A stretch of 64,000 nt of DNA, taken from assembly GCA_025057455.1 (NCBI GenBank), contig JANWWY010000002.1:1-64000 (forward strand), read 5' to 3'. The notes under the pieces are model-generated. The model made no database searches and was not told the origin of the DNA. It was given only the letters and a program-made list of their open reading frames with translations. The position numbers and the translations under genes were made by a program. Source of the stretch: Aquificaceae bacterium (GTDB lineage Bacteria > Aquificota > Aquificia > Aquificales > Aquificaceae). Positions within the stretch are counted from its first letter, which is position 1. Each line of letters begins with the position of its first letter. Of the stretch, positions 46,700-56,292 are shown piece after piece.

Positions 46700-48619
46700 A
46701 TGGAGTCATTAAGAATAAGGGTAAACGGAAAGGAACTGCAGGTAGAGAAAGGTGTTAAGCTTGGAGAAGTTTTTGGAATTCTTGGTATACAGAATGCTGT
46801 TGGTGGGAAATCTGGGTCCAGGCTCATAGACCTCCTTACTCCCTTGCAAGAAGACATGGAGCTAACTCCTGTCTTCAAGGAAGACCCTGAAAGCCTTGAC
46901 ATTATGAGGCATACTCTTTCACATATACTGGCTCAGGCTTTAAAAGAGCTATACGGCTACGAAAAAGTCCACTTAGGCGTAGGACCTACAACCGAAGAAG
47001 GTTTCTATTACGATGTGGAGGTGGAAGGTCATACCATAAGCTCTGAAGACCTACCAAGGATAGAAGAAAAGATGAGGGAAATAATAGCGAAGAATTATCC
47101 CATATTTAGAAAAGAGGTGGGCAGGGAAGAGGCTATAAAGCTATTCTCTGACCTAAAGGAAAAGTACAAAGTAGAAATCATAAACAGAATAGATGAAGGA
47201 GAAACAATATCCATATACGGTCAAAATGGTTTTGTAGACCTTTGTAGAGGTCCGCATGTGCCCTTTACTGGCATGGTGGGAGAGTTTAAGCTTACCCATG
47301 TAGCTGGTGCCTACTGGATGGGAGATTCTTCCAGACCCATGCTACAGAGAATTTACGGCATTGCCTTCTGGGACAAAAAAGACCTTGAAGAGAGGCTAAA
47401 GTTTTACGAGGAGGCTAAGAAAAGGGACCATAGAAGGATAGGTAGAGAATTGGAGCTTTTCCTCATAGAGGACGAGGTGGGTGCTGGTCTTGTGCTTTGG
47501 CTTCCAAAGGGTGCAATACTTAGAAAAACCTTGGAAGATTACTGGAAAGAAGAGCATTTAAAGAGGGGTTACCAGCTTGTATACACTCCTCATGTGGGCA
47601 ATGCAAAACTATGGCAGACGAGCGGACATCTTGACTATTATAGACCCAACATGTTCTCATCCATGGAGATAGAGGGTGAAGAGTACTTTGTAAAGCCCAT
47701 GAACTGTCCCTTCCACATAGCAGTATACAAAAGCAAAGTAAGAAGCTACAAAGAACTTCCCATAAAGCTTGCGGAATTGGGCACTGTTTATAGGTATGAG
47801 ATGTCTGGTGTTCTTCATGGTCTTATGAGGGTAAGAGGCTTTACTCAGGATGATGCCCATATTATATGCGCACCGGAACAGGTGGAGGAAGTTATACAGG
47901 AGACCCTTGAGTTTGCCATCGACGTGCTAAGAGACTTCGGTTTTGAGGACTTTAAGGTTTACATATCTACAAAACCGGCGGATGCCATAGGCTCACCCCA
48001 GCAGTGGGAGCTTGCAGAAAAAGCTCTAAAAAAGGCTGTGGAAAGAATGGGTATTGAGTACGAAATAGATGAGGGAGGTGGTGCCTTTTATGGACCAAAG
48101 ATAGATGTAAAGATAAGGGATGCTATAGGAAGACTCTGGCAATGTTCCACCATACAGTTTGATTTTAACCTCCCCGAGAGGTTTGATATGGAATACGTTG
48201 GGTCTGATAACAGAAGACACAGACCTTACATGATTCACAGGGCTATTTTTGGTTCCATTGAGAGGTTTGTGGGAGTCCTCTTAGAACACTACGCAGGTCT
48301 TTTGCCCCTCTGGCTATCGCCCGTGCAGGTCAGAGTCTTGCCAGTGTCCTCCGAAAAACACTTGACTTATGCCAGAGAGGTGGAAGGCTACCTAAGGGAG
48401 AAGGGCATAAGGGTTGAATTGGACGCAAGGGACGAAAGGCTCAGCGCTCGTATAAGGGATGCGGAGCTCCAGAAGGTTCCCTATATACTGGTCATAGGTG
48501 ATAAGGAGATGGAAGGCAAGCATGTATCTGTGAGAGGTAAGAAAGAAGGAAACCTTGGGTCTATGGCTGTCGAAGCATTTACCAACCTACTCTTGGAGAA
48601 GATAGGTAAAAAGGAGTGA
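46700..48619 (+). CDS. thrS: threonine--tRNA ligase
   Basis: TGS domain; 'MRHTLSHILAQALKELYG', 'KPMNCPFHIAVYKS', 'RVRGFTQDDAHIICAPEQ', C-terminal anticodon-binding domain. Confidence 0.98.
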   Translation: MESLRIRVNGKELQVEKGVKLGEVFGILGIQNAVGGKSGSRLIDLLTPLQEDMELTPVFKEDPESLDIMRHTLSHILAQALKELYGYEKVHLGVGPTTEEGFYYDVEVEGHTISSEDLPRIEEKMREIIAKNYPIFRKEVGREEAIKLFSDLKEKYKVEIINRIDEGETISIYGQNGFVDLCRGPHVPFTGMVGEFKLTHVAGAYWMGDSSRPMLQRIYGIAFWDKKDLEERLKFYEEAKKRDHRRIGRELELFLIEDEVGAGLVLWLPKGAILRKTLEDYWKEEHLKRGYQLVYTPHVGNAKLWQTSGHLDYYRPNMFSSMEIEGEEYFVKPMNCPFHIAVYKSKVRSYKELPIKLAELGTVYRYEMSGVLHGLMRVRGFTQDDAHIICAPEQVEEVIQETLEFAIDVLRDFGFEDFKVYISTKPADAIGSPQQWELAEKALKKAVERMGIEYEIDEGGGAFYGPKIDVKIRDAIGRLWQCSTIQFDFNLPERFDMEYVGSDNRRHRPYMIHRAIFGSIERFVGVLLEHYAGLLPLWLSPVQVRVLPVSSEKHLTYAREVEGYLREKGIRVELDARDERLSARIRDAELQKVPYILVIGDKEMEGKHVSVRGKKEGNLGSMAVEAFTNLLLEKIGKKE

Positions 48620-49407
48620 TGATTGGAAAGGTTGCAGTCTATGTTTCTGGGGAGGATAGGGATTATCTAAGTTATGTCAAGGACGTGTCCGCACGGCTTG
48701 GTATAACCCCGCATTTTCTGTACATAGAAGAGGAATACCTCCTCGGTGACCTGTTTGGTTTTTTTACAAAACCTTCTGAGGAAAAACAAACAGCCGTAAA
48801 AAAACATATACAGGATCTCTTTGACAATTTTAATTTTTACGCCCTATCCGGTAGAGAGGAAAACACCGTAGCACAACTCCAGGAAAACTATGACCTCATC
48901 TTTGTAAAGTACAAAAAACATCTCTTTAGAAAATCCACACCAGAGTGGCTTTTATCGAAGGTGGATAACATAAGGCTATGGGTTTATAAAGAGGGTTCTG
49001 TTTCAGACATAAAAAGGGTTTGTCTTCCCGTAGATTTTTCTGAAAGGTCCTTAAGACAGGTGGAGTTTGTGGAGCATCTGAAGAATTTTCTCAACTTTGA
49101 ATACTGTCTTGTGTACTCTCTGAACGTAGGCAGACTAAGAGGAAAGTTAAGCGGAAAGGATTACAGCAGGAGTCTCTCCGACAAGCACGAGGAAGTAAGG
49201 CACATGTATACGGACCTCTTTGGGGAAAAGCAAATGGAGCTCATCTTACTTGAAGGCGACCCTTATAGGGATATGGTTAGACATATAAATTCAGCCCAGT
49301 ATGACCTTGTAGTTGTGGGTAGAAGGGGAAAGGGTATGAGGGAGCGTATTGGGAGTGTGTCCTTACATCTTATAAGGAGTACGAAATGTCCAGTGGTTGT
49401 CCTGTAA
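48616..49407 (+). CDS. universal stress protein (UspA-like)
   Basis: 'KRVCLPVDFSERSLRQVEFVEHL', 'DLVVVGRRGKGMRERIGSVSLHLIRSTKCPVVVL'. Confidence 0.9.
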   Translation: MMIGKVAVYVSGEDRDYLSYVKDVSARLGITPHFLYIEEEYLLGDLFGFFTKPSEEKQTAVKKHIQDLFDNFNFYALSGREENTVAQLQENYDLIFVKYKKHLFRKSTPEWLLSKVDNIRLWVYKEGSVSDIKRVCLPVDFSERSLRQVEFVEHLKNFLNFEYCLVYSLNVGRLRGKLSGKDYSRSLSDKHEEVRHMYTDLFGEKQMELILLEGDPYRDMVRHINSAQYDLVVVGRRGKGMRERIGSVSLHLIRSTKCPVVVL

Positions 49408-50018
49408 GTGCCATAGGCAGGTGGCTACTGTCACCTCTTTGCCCTGCTACAAAATACCTCTTTAGAAGAGTTTTCAGGGTTGAGGTTTCTGGGTTTGAAA
49501 ATATACCCTCTGGACCTTGCATAGTTGCCAGCAACCACAGGAGCCATCTTGACCCGCCAGTGTTAAACAGTGTGTTCCCCGAGCCTCTGAGGTTTCTTGC
49601 AAAGGAAGAGCTATTCAGAGTTCCCATCATTGGCAGACTTCTGCCCCACATGGGTGCCATACCAGTTAGACGGGGTTCTGGTGATTTGGAGGTTTTGGAG
49701 CTTGCAATAGAGCTTATGCACTACGGGTGTAAGATAGGCATATTTCCAGAAGGTACAAGGGCAAATCCCGGCGAGTTTTTAAAGCCCAAGCTGGGTATAG
49801 GCTTACTGGCAGTAAAGAGTCATAAACCAGTCCTGCCCGTGTACATTGAAGGCACCGATAAAGTATTCCCAAGACATGCCAAGCTTCCAAAGCCAGGACA
49901 TCCAATAAGGGTTGTCATAGGCAAAGCTAAGGTCTACTCTGAGGAGGATAGCCCAAGGGGATATAGGATTGTGGCTACGGATATAATGGAAAGTATAAAG
50001 GAGCTTGCGCGTGCCTAA
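49386..50018 (+). CDS. 1-acyl-sn-glycerol-3-phosphate acyltransferase (PlsC-like)
   Basis: 'IVASNHRSHLDPPVLN' (HxxxxD), 'IGIFPEGTRANPGEFLKPKLGIGLLAV'. Confidence 0.93.
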   Translation: MSSGCPVSAIGRWLLSPLCPATKYLFRRVFRVEVSGFENIPSGPCIVASNHRSHLDPPVLNSVFPEPLRFLAKEELFRVPIIGRLLPHMGAIPVRRGSGDLEVLELAIELMHYGCKIGIFPEGTRANPGEFLKPKLGIGLLAVKSHKPVLPVYIEGTDKVFPRHAKLPKPGHPIRVVIGKAKVYSEEDSPRGYRIVATDIMESIKELARA

Positions 50019-50424
50019 GGTGGTTAGCGTAGTGGGGTATCACAATTCCGGGAAAACTACGCTTATAGAAAGACTCATACCGGAGCTCCAAAAGCTAGGT
50101 TTAAGGGTAGGCTACATAAAACACGACCCGAAGGGTCACGGAATAACGGAAAAAGAGGGTAGCGATACAGATAGGATTTTTAAGCTTTCGGAAAGGGTAG
50201 CCCTTCTTTCACCTTCAAAGCTAACCCTTTGGGAAAAAAGGGAGGACGACCCTCTTAAAGTTGTGGAAGAATACTTTTATGACTGTCATGTGGTTATACT
50301 GGAAGGTTGGAAGTCTTTAAAAGGGGTAAAAAGAATAGTCGTTGGTAGTCTTGATGTGGAAGGCTTAAGAGTTGAAGACCTGCAGGATATGAAAAGCGTC
50401 TTAGATTATATACTGGAAGACTAA
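50005..50424 (+). CDS. mobB: molybdopterin-guanine dinucleotide biosynthesis protein B
   Basis: 'VVSVVGYHNSGKTTLIERLIPELQKLGLRVGYIKHDPKGHGI'. Confidence 0.93.
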   Translation: MRVPKVVSVVGYHNSGKTTLIERLIPELQKLGLRVGYIKHDPKGHGITEKEGSDTDRIFKLSERVALLSPSKLTLWEKREDDPLKVVEEYFYDCHVVILEGWKSLKGVKRIVVGSLDVEGLRVEDLQDMKSVLDYILED

Positions 50425-50440
50425 AGGTAGGAGGTAATGC

Positions 50441-51010
50441 ATGGTATGCTTGACCCATCTTGAATTGTGTCCCTACTGCAAGAGGTTGGCTCTGAAGGTA
50501 TGCGAGTATGATGAGCCTTATCCAAGGGTTGAGGCGGAGTGTGAGTGCTGTGGCTACAAAGCCTACGATGTGCCCATGAGGCTAACTCAAGAGGATTTTA
50601 AAAATGTCCTTGATAAGCTTGGCAGAAAGCTCATAGGTGAAATATGCATAGATGACCGATGTGGGTCTACAAAGGTGATAAGGCTCATAAAAGAGGGTAG
50701 CTATGCGGAATATCGCTGTCTTGAATGCGGTTCCGAGTGGAACAGCGATGAGGTCCAAAGGTCCATAGACCGCGTAAAGAGCGTGCGGAATGGTATAAAG
50801 AACGGCAATAGACTTATGGAGCTTTTGAAGGCAGGAGAGGGTGAATGCCCTCTGTGTGGATGGGACATAGGACACATGCACATAGGATATGCGGTTTCCA
50901 TTGACTGCTTTGTGTGTGGCTACCATACGGAAACCAAAGAATTAGTGCCTGAAGTGGACCTTTCCACTCTTGAATGTCCTGGGTATGAGAGGTCGGAGGA
51001 AACTGGTTGA
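50441..51010 (+). CDS. hypothetical Cys-rich (multi zinc-ribbon-like) protein
   Basis: CxxC-type knuckles: 'CPYCK', 'CECCGY', 'CLECGSEW', 'CPLCGW', 'CFVCGY'. Confidence 0.75.
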   Translation: MVCLTHLELCPYCKRLALKVCEYDEPYPRVEAECECCGYKAYDVPMRLTQEDFKNVLDKLGRKLIGEICIDDRCGSTKVIRLIKEGSYAEYRCLECGSEWNSDEVQRSIDRVKSVRNGIKNGNRLMELLKAGEGECPLCGWDIGHMHIGYAVSIDCFVCGYHTETKELVPEVDLSTLECPGYERSEETG

Positions 51011-51495
51011 GGCTACCCCATCACGAGTTTATAAGATACGAGGGCTGGAAAGAGCAGTTTATCAAGGATTATGACCTTATAACCTCTAAGGATGTTAAAG
51101 ACTTGGCAGAGGACTTGAAGGATCTTTATCCAGAAGCGGAGGAAAGGCTGTTAAAAGCTCTCATATCCATGTACGTAGGCGGTTACGAAAAGAGACTTCA
51201 GGACCCAGAGGTTAGATACTGGACCAACTGGGCTGGTATTAAAACCTACAGGACCTTTAACGGTTTTCCACAGCTTTCTGACAAGGAGCTTGCCTTTGTT
51301 TTTTATGCGATGGGTAAAGTTTTTGTCCCTCTACTTTTGCACGAAAGGGGAGTCAAATCTGAAAGCTTTAAAAGTCTTACATCCGATGACCAGGAAAAGG
51401 CTGTGATGGATGAGCTTGAGGTCATATGGGAAAATCATCTCATAAGGATTCTTCAGATTATCCCCTTTCTTGACCTCAGTTCAAAGACCGCATAG
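51007..51495 (+). CDS. hypothetical protein
   Basis: Intact 162-aa ORF, start overlapping upstream TGA. Confidence 0.7.
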   Translation: MRLPHHEFIRYEGWKEQFIKDYDLITSKDVKDLAEDLKDLYPEAEERLLKALISMYVGGYEKRLQDPEVRYWTNWAGIKTYRTFNGFPQLSDKELAFVFYAMGKVFVPLLLHERGVKSESFKSLTSDDQEKAVMDELEVIWENHLIRILQIIPFLDLSSKTA

Positions 51496-53180
51496 AAACC
51501 ACCCTTCTGGGGTATTGCTTTCACGCTCCAACCGTGGAGCTCTGCAATGTGTTTAACTATTGCAAGACCAAGACCCATACCTTCAGGGTTTTCTGAATGA
51601 TAGGGCAGGAAAATAACTTCCTCTTTGCCCTCTTCTATGCCGATTCCGTTGTCCTTGTAAACTATCTTTCCTTCTTCCAATTCTATCCAGACCCTCTTTG
51701 CCCCCCACTCAAGGCTGTTGTTAAACAGATTAAAAAGCATGTCTCTGAGCAGTCTTTCATCTCCAACAACCTTTAGCTCTCCGCTTACTTCAATCTTTAA
51801 GTCTTGGTATATCCTTGCCACCTCCCTTATAAGTTCACCTAGTTCCAACTGTGAAAACTGTGGCTCCAGCTCCGTAGAGAGGCTACGAAATTGGTTTATG
51901 GTTCTTTTTATCCTCTCCAACTCTTCAAGCATGACCCTTGCCATAGGAACTATTTCCTCCTTACCGCATTGCCCCCTCTCCACAGACCTTATAAGTCTTT
52001 CCAGGTTTAGGTTTATTGGTGTCAATGGGTTTTTTATTTCATGGGCTATCCTCTTTACAGCCATTTGCCAAGTTTTGAACCTTTCCGCCAGCAGGATAGA
52101 CTCAAGGTCTTCGTATATTACAACCTTCCCTATGTCCAGCTCTATAGAGCTCTCTCTTATGTTAGTTTTTTTGGAAAGCTCTTCGTAAGCTCTGTTTTTG
52201 AAAGTTTCCCCCTCCTTTGAGAAGAACACTATTCCTACTGGTAAGGCATTGAACAGTTCAATCAGCATCTCCCTTTCTTTACTAAGTCTCTTATAGAGCT
52301 CTTTTAGTTCTTCCTTCATAAGGGAAAAGCTTTTTGCCAGTTCCTCCACTTCGTCCGCACTTTTGGGCACATCTATGCTTACATCAAAGTTTCCCTTAGC
52401 TATCTCCTTGGACCTCTGTGAAAGCTTTTCAAGGGGTAGGCTAATGTACCTTGCTATAAGGTTTCCAAACCATACCGCAGACAGAAAGGATACAAAACCC
52501 GACAGAACAAGGAAGTAAACATAGATGCCCCCTATTATGTCCCTTGCCTTTACCATGTTTCTCAGTTCCGTGGCGGTTTCCTTTATATCACCTATAAGGT
52601 AGTCTACTTTGCCTTCCCTTTGGACTACAACTCTGTAGCCTTCCACGCAGAGGGTTATAGTTTTTTCTCCCCTTGTTTCCTTACATTTGTTATCCTCTTT
52701 CACCTCCAGTATGCCACCCATACCCTCTGTAACACTTGGGTCTATGCCTCCCTTCTTTAGGTCTATAAGTATGTTTCTGTAAATCTCTACTCTTTCCTTT
52801 TCTTCTTCTTGAAGAAGAAGGCTAAGAGTTTCCGATTTTTTGGCCACCTCTTTTAGCTGACCGCTTACAAAGGACTTTGTGGACTGAAGCAGTATAATGG
52901 CCGTAGCAAGGTTCAGGAAGATAAGGGGAGTTATTATGTAAAGCATAAGACTGGTGGAAAGCTTACGCCTTAGAGGTCCTTTTCTTCCTGTTAGGTAGGT
53001 TTTTAAAAATTTCCTAAAAAATACCACAAAAACCAAGAAGAGAACAAGAAGGTCAAGATTTATAACAAGCAAGACAAGAGGGTAGTTAACCTCCCATATT
53101 TCCCTTAGATTATCAAGGAAGGCTACATTTAGAGCGATGAAAAGAATTAAAAAGACCGCAAAGATAAGGTAAAGCCTCAA
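51453..53180 (-). CDS. membrane sensor histidine kinase (NtrY-like; HAMP + HisKA + HATPase)
   Basis: 'MAVKRIAHEIKNPLTPINLNLERLIR', 'LRDMLFNLFNNSLEWGAKRVWI', 'YHSENPEGMGLGLAIVKHIAELHGW'. Confidence 0.95.
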   Translation of the reverse strand: MRLYLIFAVFLILFIALNVAFLDNLREIWEVNYPLVLLVINLDLLVLFLVFVVFFRKFLKTYLTGRKGPLRRKLSTSLMLYIITPLIFLNLATAIILLQSTKSFVSGQLKEVAKKSETLSLLLQEEEKERVEIYRNILIDLKKGGIDPSVTEGMGGILEVKEDNKCKETRGEKTITLCVEGYRVVVQREGKVDYLIGDIKETATELRNMVKARDIIGGIYVYFLVLSGFVSFLSAVWFGNLIARYISLPLEKLSQRSKEIAKGNFDVSIDVPKSADEVEELAKSFSLMKEELKELYKRLSKEREMLIELFNALPVGIVFFSKEGETFKNRAYEELSKKTNIRESSIELDIGKVVIYEDLESILLAERFKTWQMAVKRIAHEIKNPLTPINLNLERLIRSVERGQCGKEEIVPMARVMLEELERIKRTINQFRSLSTELEPQFSQLELGELIREVARIYQDLKIEVSGELKVVGDERLLRDMLFNLFNNSLEWGAKRVWIELEEGKIVYKDNGIGIEEGKEEVIFLPYHSENPEGMGLGLAIVKHIAELHGWSVKAIPQKGGFYAVFELRSRKGII

Positions 53181-53848
53181 TGCATTTCTTTCTCCTTCGT
53201 ATGCTGGTGTTTAACCACTTCTCCCTCAGACCAGTATATGGTCATCTCCGCAATGTTCTCCGCATGGTCTGCCATTCTCTCAAAATGTCTTGCCACAAAG
53301 GAAAGATGTATAGACCTTTTTATGTTTCTGTGGTCTTCAAGCATGTAGGTTATAAGCTCTCTTTGCACCTGATGGTACAGTTCATCCACCATATCGTCCC
53401 TTTCTATAACTTTTTTTGCAAGAGCTACATCCCTTTGGAAGAAAGACAGCACTGCATCCTCTATCATGCTCTTTACGTTTGCAGCCATGAGATTAAGGTT
53501 TATGTATGGTTTTAGAGGTGGCTCTTGTGCCAATAGGATTGCTCTCTCCGCTACGTTTTCAGCCTCGTCCGCTATTCTTTCAAGGTCGGAGACTATCTTG
53601 TACATACCCATAATAAGCCTTAGGTCTACAGCTTCTGGTTGGTACAGGGCTATCATCCTAATGCAACGTCTTTCTATTTCCACCTCCATTTGGTCAATTT
53701 GGTCATCACCTTTTATGATTTCCTCTGCCAGCTCTATGTCTTGTCTGTTCAAAGCCTCTATGGCTTTATCCACCGCATCCTTCACAAGACCAGCCATCCT
53801 TATGACTATGTTTTTTGTTTCCTCCAACTCCTGAAAAAGTTTCATCAT
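53177..53848 (-). CDS. phoU: PhoU-family phosphate regulatory protein
   Basis: 'MVKLFQELEE'-like start and paired helices 'ALNRQDIELAEEIIKGDDQIDQMEVEIERRCIRMIALYQPEAVDLRLIMGMYKIVSDLERIADEAENVAERA'. Confidence 0.95.
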   Translation of the reverse strand: MMKLFQELEETKNIVIRMAGLVKDAVDKAIEALNRQDIELAEEIIKGDDQIDQMEVEIERRCIRMIALYQPEAVDLRLIMGMYKIVSDLERIADEAENVAERAILLAQEPPLKPYINLNLMAANVKSMIEDAVLSFFQRDVALAKKVIERDDMVDELYHQVQRELITYMLEDHRNIKRSIHLSFVARHFERMADHAENIAEMTIYWSEGEVVKHQHTKEKEMH

Positions 53849-53909
53849 GACCCTCCTATTAGTATAGCATTTTAAAGTTGCTTTGTTAAGATTTGGTTAA
53901 GAATGCGCG

Positions 53910-54563
53910 CTATTCCCCACACCTTATCACCTTTATTTCTACCTCTGTAATACCATCTCTAAGCACGTCCAAATCTTCTGCTGCCCTGTAGGAAAGGTCT
54001 ATGACTCTGCCTTCTTTAAAGGGTCCCCTGTCTATGATTTTTACGATAACTTCCTTCCCGTTTTTTAGGTTTCTTACTTTAGCTAAACTACCAAGAGGAA
54101 GGTCAGGACTTGCGGCGTAATACTGGTAGGCATCATACTTGACTCCGTAGGGTGTCTCTCTTCCGTGGTATGGGTCTTTGTAGTAGCTGGCGAGACCTCT
54201 TATGTATCCAGTACATTCCCTTTTATCATCCACGCCGCACCTCTGCACTTCAACCCGTGCCTTAAAGGGTGGTTCTCCAAGTTGTCCTTTAAACTTCTCA
54301 GGAATGCATATACCCTTAACATCATCCCTTCTAAAGACGGCTATGGTTATACTTTTGCCACTTTGTAAACTTACTATCCTCACCCTGCTCCCGCTTTGTA
54401 CCTTGTCGCTGTAGGCTCTATCACCATCACAGTAAAAACCTGTTGTATAAACAACATCAGGGCAGTTTACCTTTAGAAAACTTACAACCTCCTCCGTGCG
54501 TTCTCTAACCACAACAGAACAGGAGAGGGGAAGGGTCAGCAAGAGAGGAATAAGCCTTCTCAT
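53910..54563 (-). CDS. RlpA-like septal ring lytic transglycosylase/lipoprotein
   Basis: 'GLASYYKDPYHGRETPYGVKYDAYQYYAASPDLPLGSLAKVRNLKNGKEVIVKIIDRGPFKEGRVIDLSYRAAEDL'; lipobox 'LTLPLSCS'. Confidence 0.92.
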   Translation of the reverse strand: MRRLIPLLLTLPLSCSVVVRERTEEVVSFLKVNCPDVVYTTGFYCDGDRAYSDKVQSGSRVRIVSLQSGKSITIAVFRRDDVKGICIPEKFKGQLGEPPFKARVEVQRCGVDDKRECTGYIRGLASYYKDPYHGRETPYGVKYDAYQYYAASPDLPLGSLAKVRNLKNGKEVIVKIIDRGPFKEGRVIDLSYRAAEDLDVLRDGITEVEIKVIRCGE

Positions 54564-55450
54564 ATCCTTCTGTAGATTAGAGAGAGTAAAAGACCGTTTA
54601 GATTCTGGAAAAGGCTAAACAGAGCTCCAGGAAGTGCGGAAAGGGGTGAGAAGTATTTTACTGCCAGAACCACCGCAAGCCCAGAGTTTTGCATACCTAC
54701 CTCTATGGATAGTGTTTTTGCCATCCTTCTATCGAGTCCCACAAAAAGACCTAAAACGTACCCAAGAAAGAAGCCCAAAAGGTTGTGAAGAATTACAAGC
54801 ACAAGCAGGCTAAATCCCACATCCTTTAACCTTCCAGCGTTCAGGGCAAGCACTATCGCTATTATGACTCCTATGAAAACTGCAACCAAGTAGGGAATAA
54901 ACCTTTCTAGGAAAAAGGACTTTAATAAGAACCTTCTCAAGAAGAGACCAAAGACCACCGGCATTAGGATAATGAGCAAGAGGTCTCTTACCATGTCCCA
55001 AAGGGGAACTTCCACTTTTTTGCCTATGAGCATATATGTCAACAGTGGCGTCAGTATGGGTGAAAGTAGGGTGGAAAAGGTGGTCATGCTCACCGAATAA
55101 GCAACATCGCCTCTTGAGAGGTAAGTTATTAGGTTAGAGGCCGTTCCGCCCGGTGCTGTACCTACTAGGACCGCACCGTATAGAAAATTGACATCAACCT
55201 TCAAGGCATTGGCTATGGAATAACCAAGTAATGGCATAATGCTATACTGCAAGACTCCCGCATAAGCTATGGAAAAGGGTTTTTTTAGTATGCGCGTAAA
55301 GTCCTGAGGTTTAAGGGCCAAACCCATAAAAAGCATGACAAAGGCAAGCATAGGGACTATGGCAGGCTTAAGATTAACAAAGAGGTCCCCTGCGTAAATT
55401 CCAAGAAAACTAAACACGAGCACTATAAGAAGAGTTAGGATGGGCTCCAT
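54560..55450 (-). CDS. bile acid:sodium symporter (BASS) family transporter
   Basis: 'GAVLVGTAPGGTASNLITYLSRGDVAYSVSMTTFSTLLSPILTPLL', 'SIEVGMQNSGLAVVLAVKYF'. Confidence 0.94.
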   Translation of the reverse strand: MEPILTLLIVLVFSFLGIYAGDLFVNLKPAIVPMLAFVMLFMGLALKPQDFTRILKKPFSIAYAGVLQYSIMPLLGYSIANALKVDVNFLYGAVLVGTAPGGTASNLITYLSRGDVAYSVSMTTFSTLLSPILTPLLTYMLIGKKVEVPLWDMVRDLLLIILMPVVFGLFLRRFLLKSFFLERFIPYLVAVFIGVIIAIVLALNAGRLKDVGFSLLVLVILHNLLGFFLGYVLGLFVGLDRRMAKTLSIEVGMQNSGLAVVLAVKYFSPLSALPGALFSLFQNLNGLLLSLIYRRI

Positions 55451-55467
55451 ACTGCTATAATATACCC
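55451..55467. promoter_or_regulatory. 17-bp bidirectional promoter region (overlapping -10 elements)
   Basis: actgctataatataccc: TATAAT-N6-ATG on +, TATTAT-N6-ATG on -. Confidence 0.6.
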
Positions 55468-56292
55468 ATGAAGCTCCTTGTTTTTCTGCTTGTGCTTATG
55501 GAGCTTGCCACCGCAAGAGTTGTAGCTAGAATAGACAAGGAAACAATAACCGTGGACGAGCTTAGGCAGGCCTTTAACGCCTACTGGCGGGAAATACTAC
55601 ACCTCCCTATAGCAAGGTCTACGCCAAGGGACCTTCAGGAATTTCTCGTGGAATATGTAAGGAGCAAGATAATACAGGTGGAAGCTAAGAAAATGGGCAT
55701 TTCCCTGTCCAGTTGGGAGATTGAGGAATACTTGGAAAAAAACGTAGGTAGCAAAAGATTAAGCAATGTAGCCAAAGAGCTCATAATAACAGAGGTGCTA
55801 AGTCAGAAGATAGTAGACAGAATAGCCAAGGATGTGGACTTAAAAGAGGGTCAGATAACAGCTTACTACTATTTAAATTTGAGAGATTTTAAACTGCCAG
55901 CTCAGGTTCTGTTGGAAAGGTATTCCGCAGGGGACTTAGATAGTGCAAACGATGCCTACTACAACCTTACGCGAGGCTTACCCGTTAAAGAAGATAAGAA
56001 GATAAGGGTGGGACAGCCCATGTGGTATTCTATACAAACCTTGCCAGAGGTGGTAAGAAGACAGCTACATCCGTACGACATTGGAAAAGCCACCAAACCC
56101 ATAGAGGTTGGTGGGATGTATGTGATATTTAGAGTGGCAGACAGAAGGGGAAGTGGTATAATGCCCCTCGAAGAGGCAAAACCCATAGTAAGGGAGAAGC
56201 TTCTTAGGGAAAAAAGGCAGGAGGTTTTCCAAAAATGGTTTCAAGAGGTATCAAAGAGGTACTCTGTGGAGTTTTACTTTGGACAGCTTTGA
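55468..56292 (+). CDS. peptidylprolyl isomerase-like (parvulin/PpiC) periplasmic chaperone
   Basis: SurA-like N-terminal fold 'RVVARIDKETITVDELRQAFNAYWRE'; C-terminal 'VGQPMWYSIQTLPEVVRRQLHPYDIGKATKPIEVGGMYVIFRVADRR'. Confidence 0.85.
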   Translation: MKLLVFLLVLMELATARVVARIDKETITVDELRQAFNAYWREILHLPIARSTPRDLQEFLVEYVRSKIIQVEAKKMGISLSSWEIEEYLEKNVGSKRLSNVAKELIITEVLSQKIVDRIAKDVDLKEGQITAYYYLNLRDFKLPAQVLLERYSAGDLDSANDAYYNLTRGLPVKEDKKIRVGQPMWYSIQTLPEVVRRQLHPYDIGKATKPIEVGGMYVIFRVADRRGSGIMPLEEAKPIVREKLLREKRQEVFQKWFQEVSKRYSVEFYFGQL

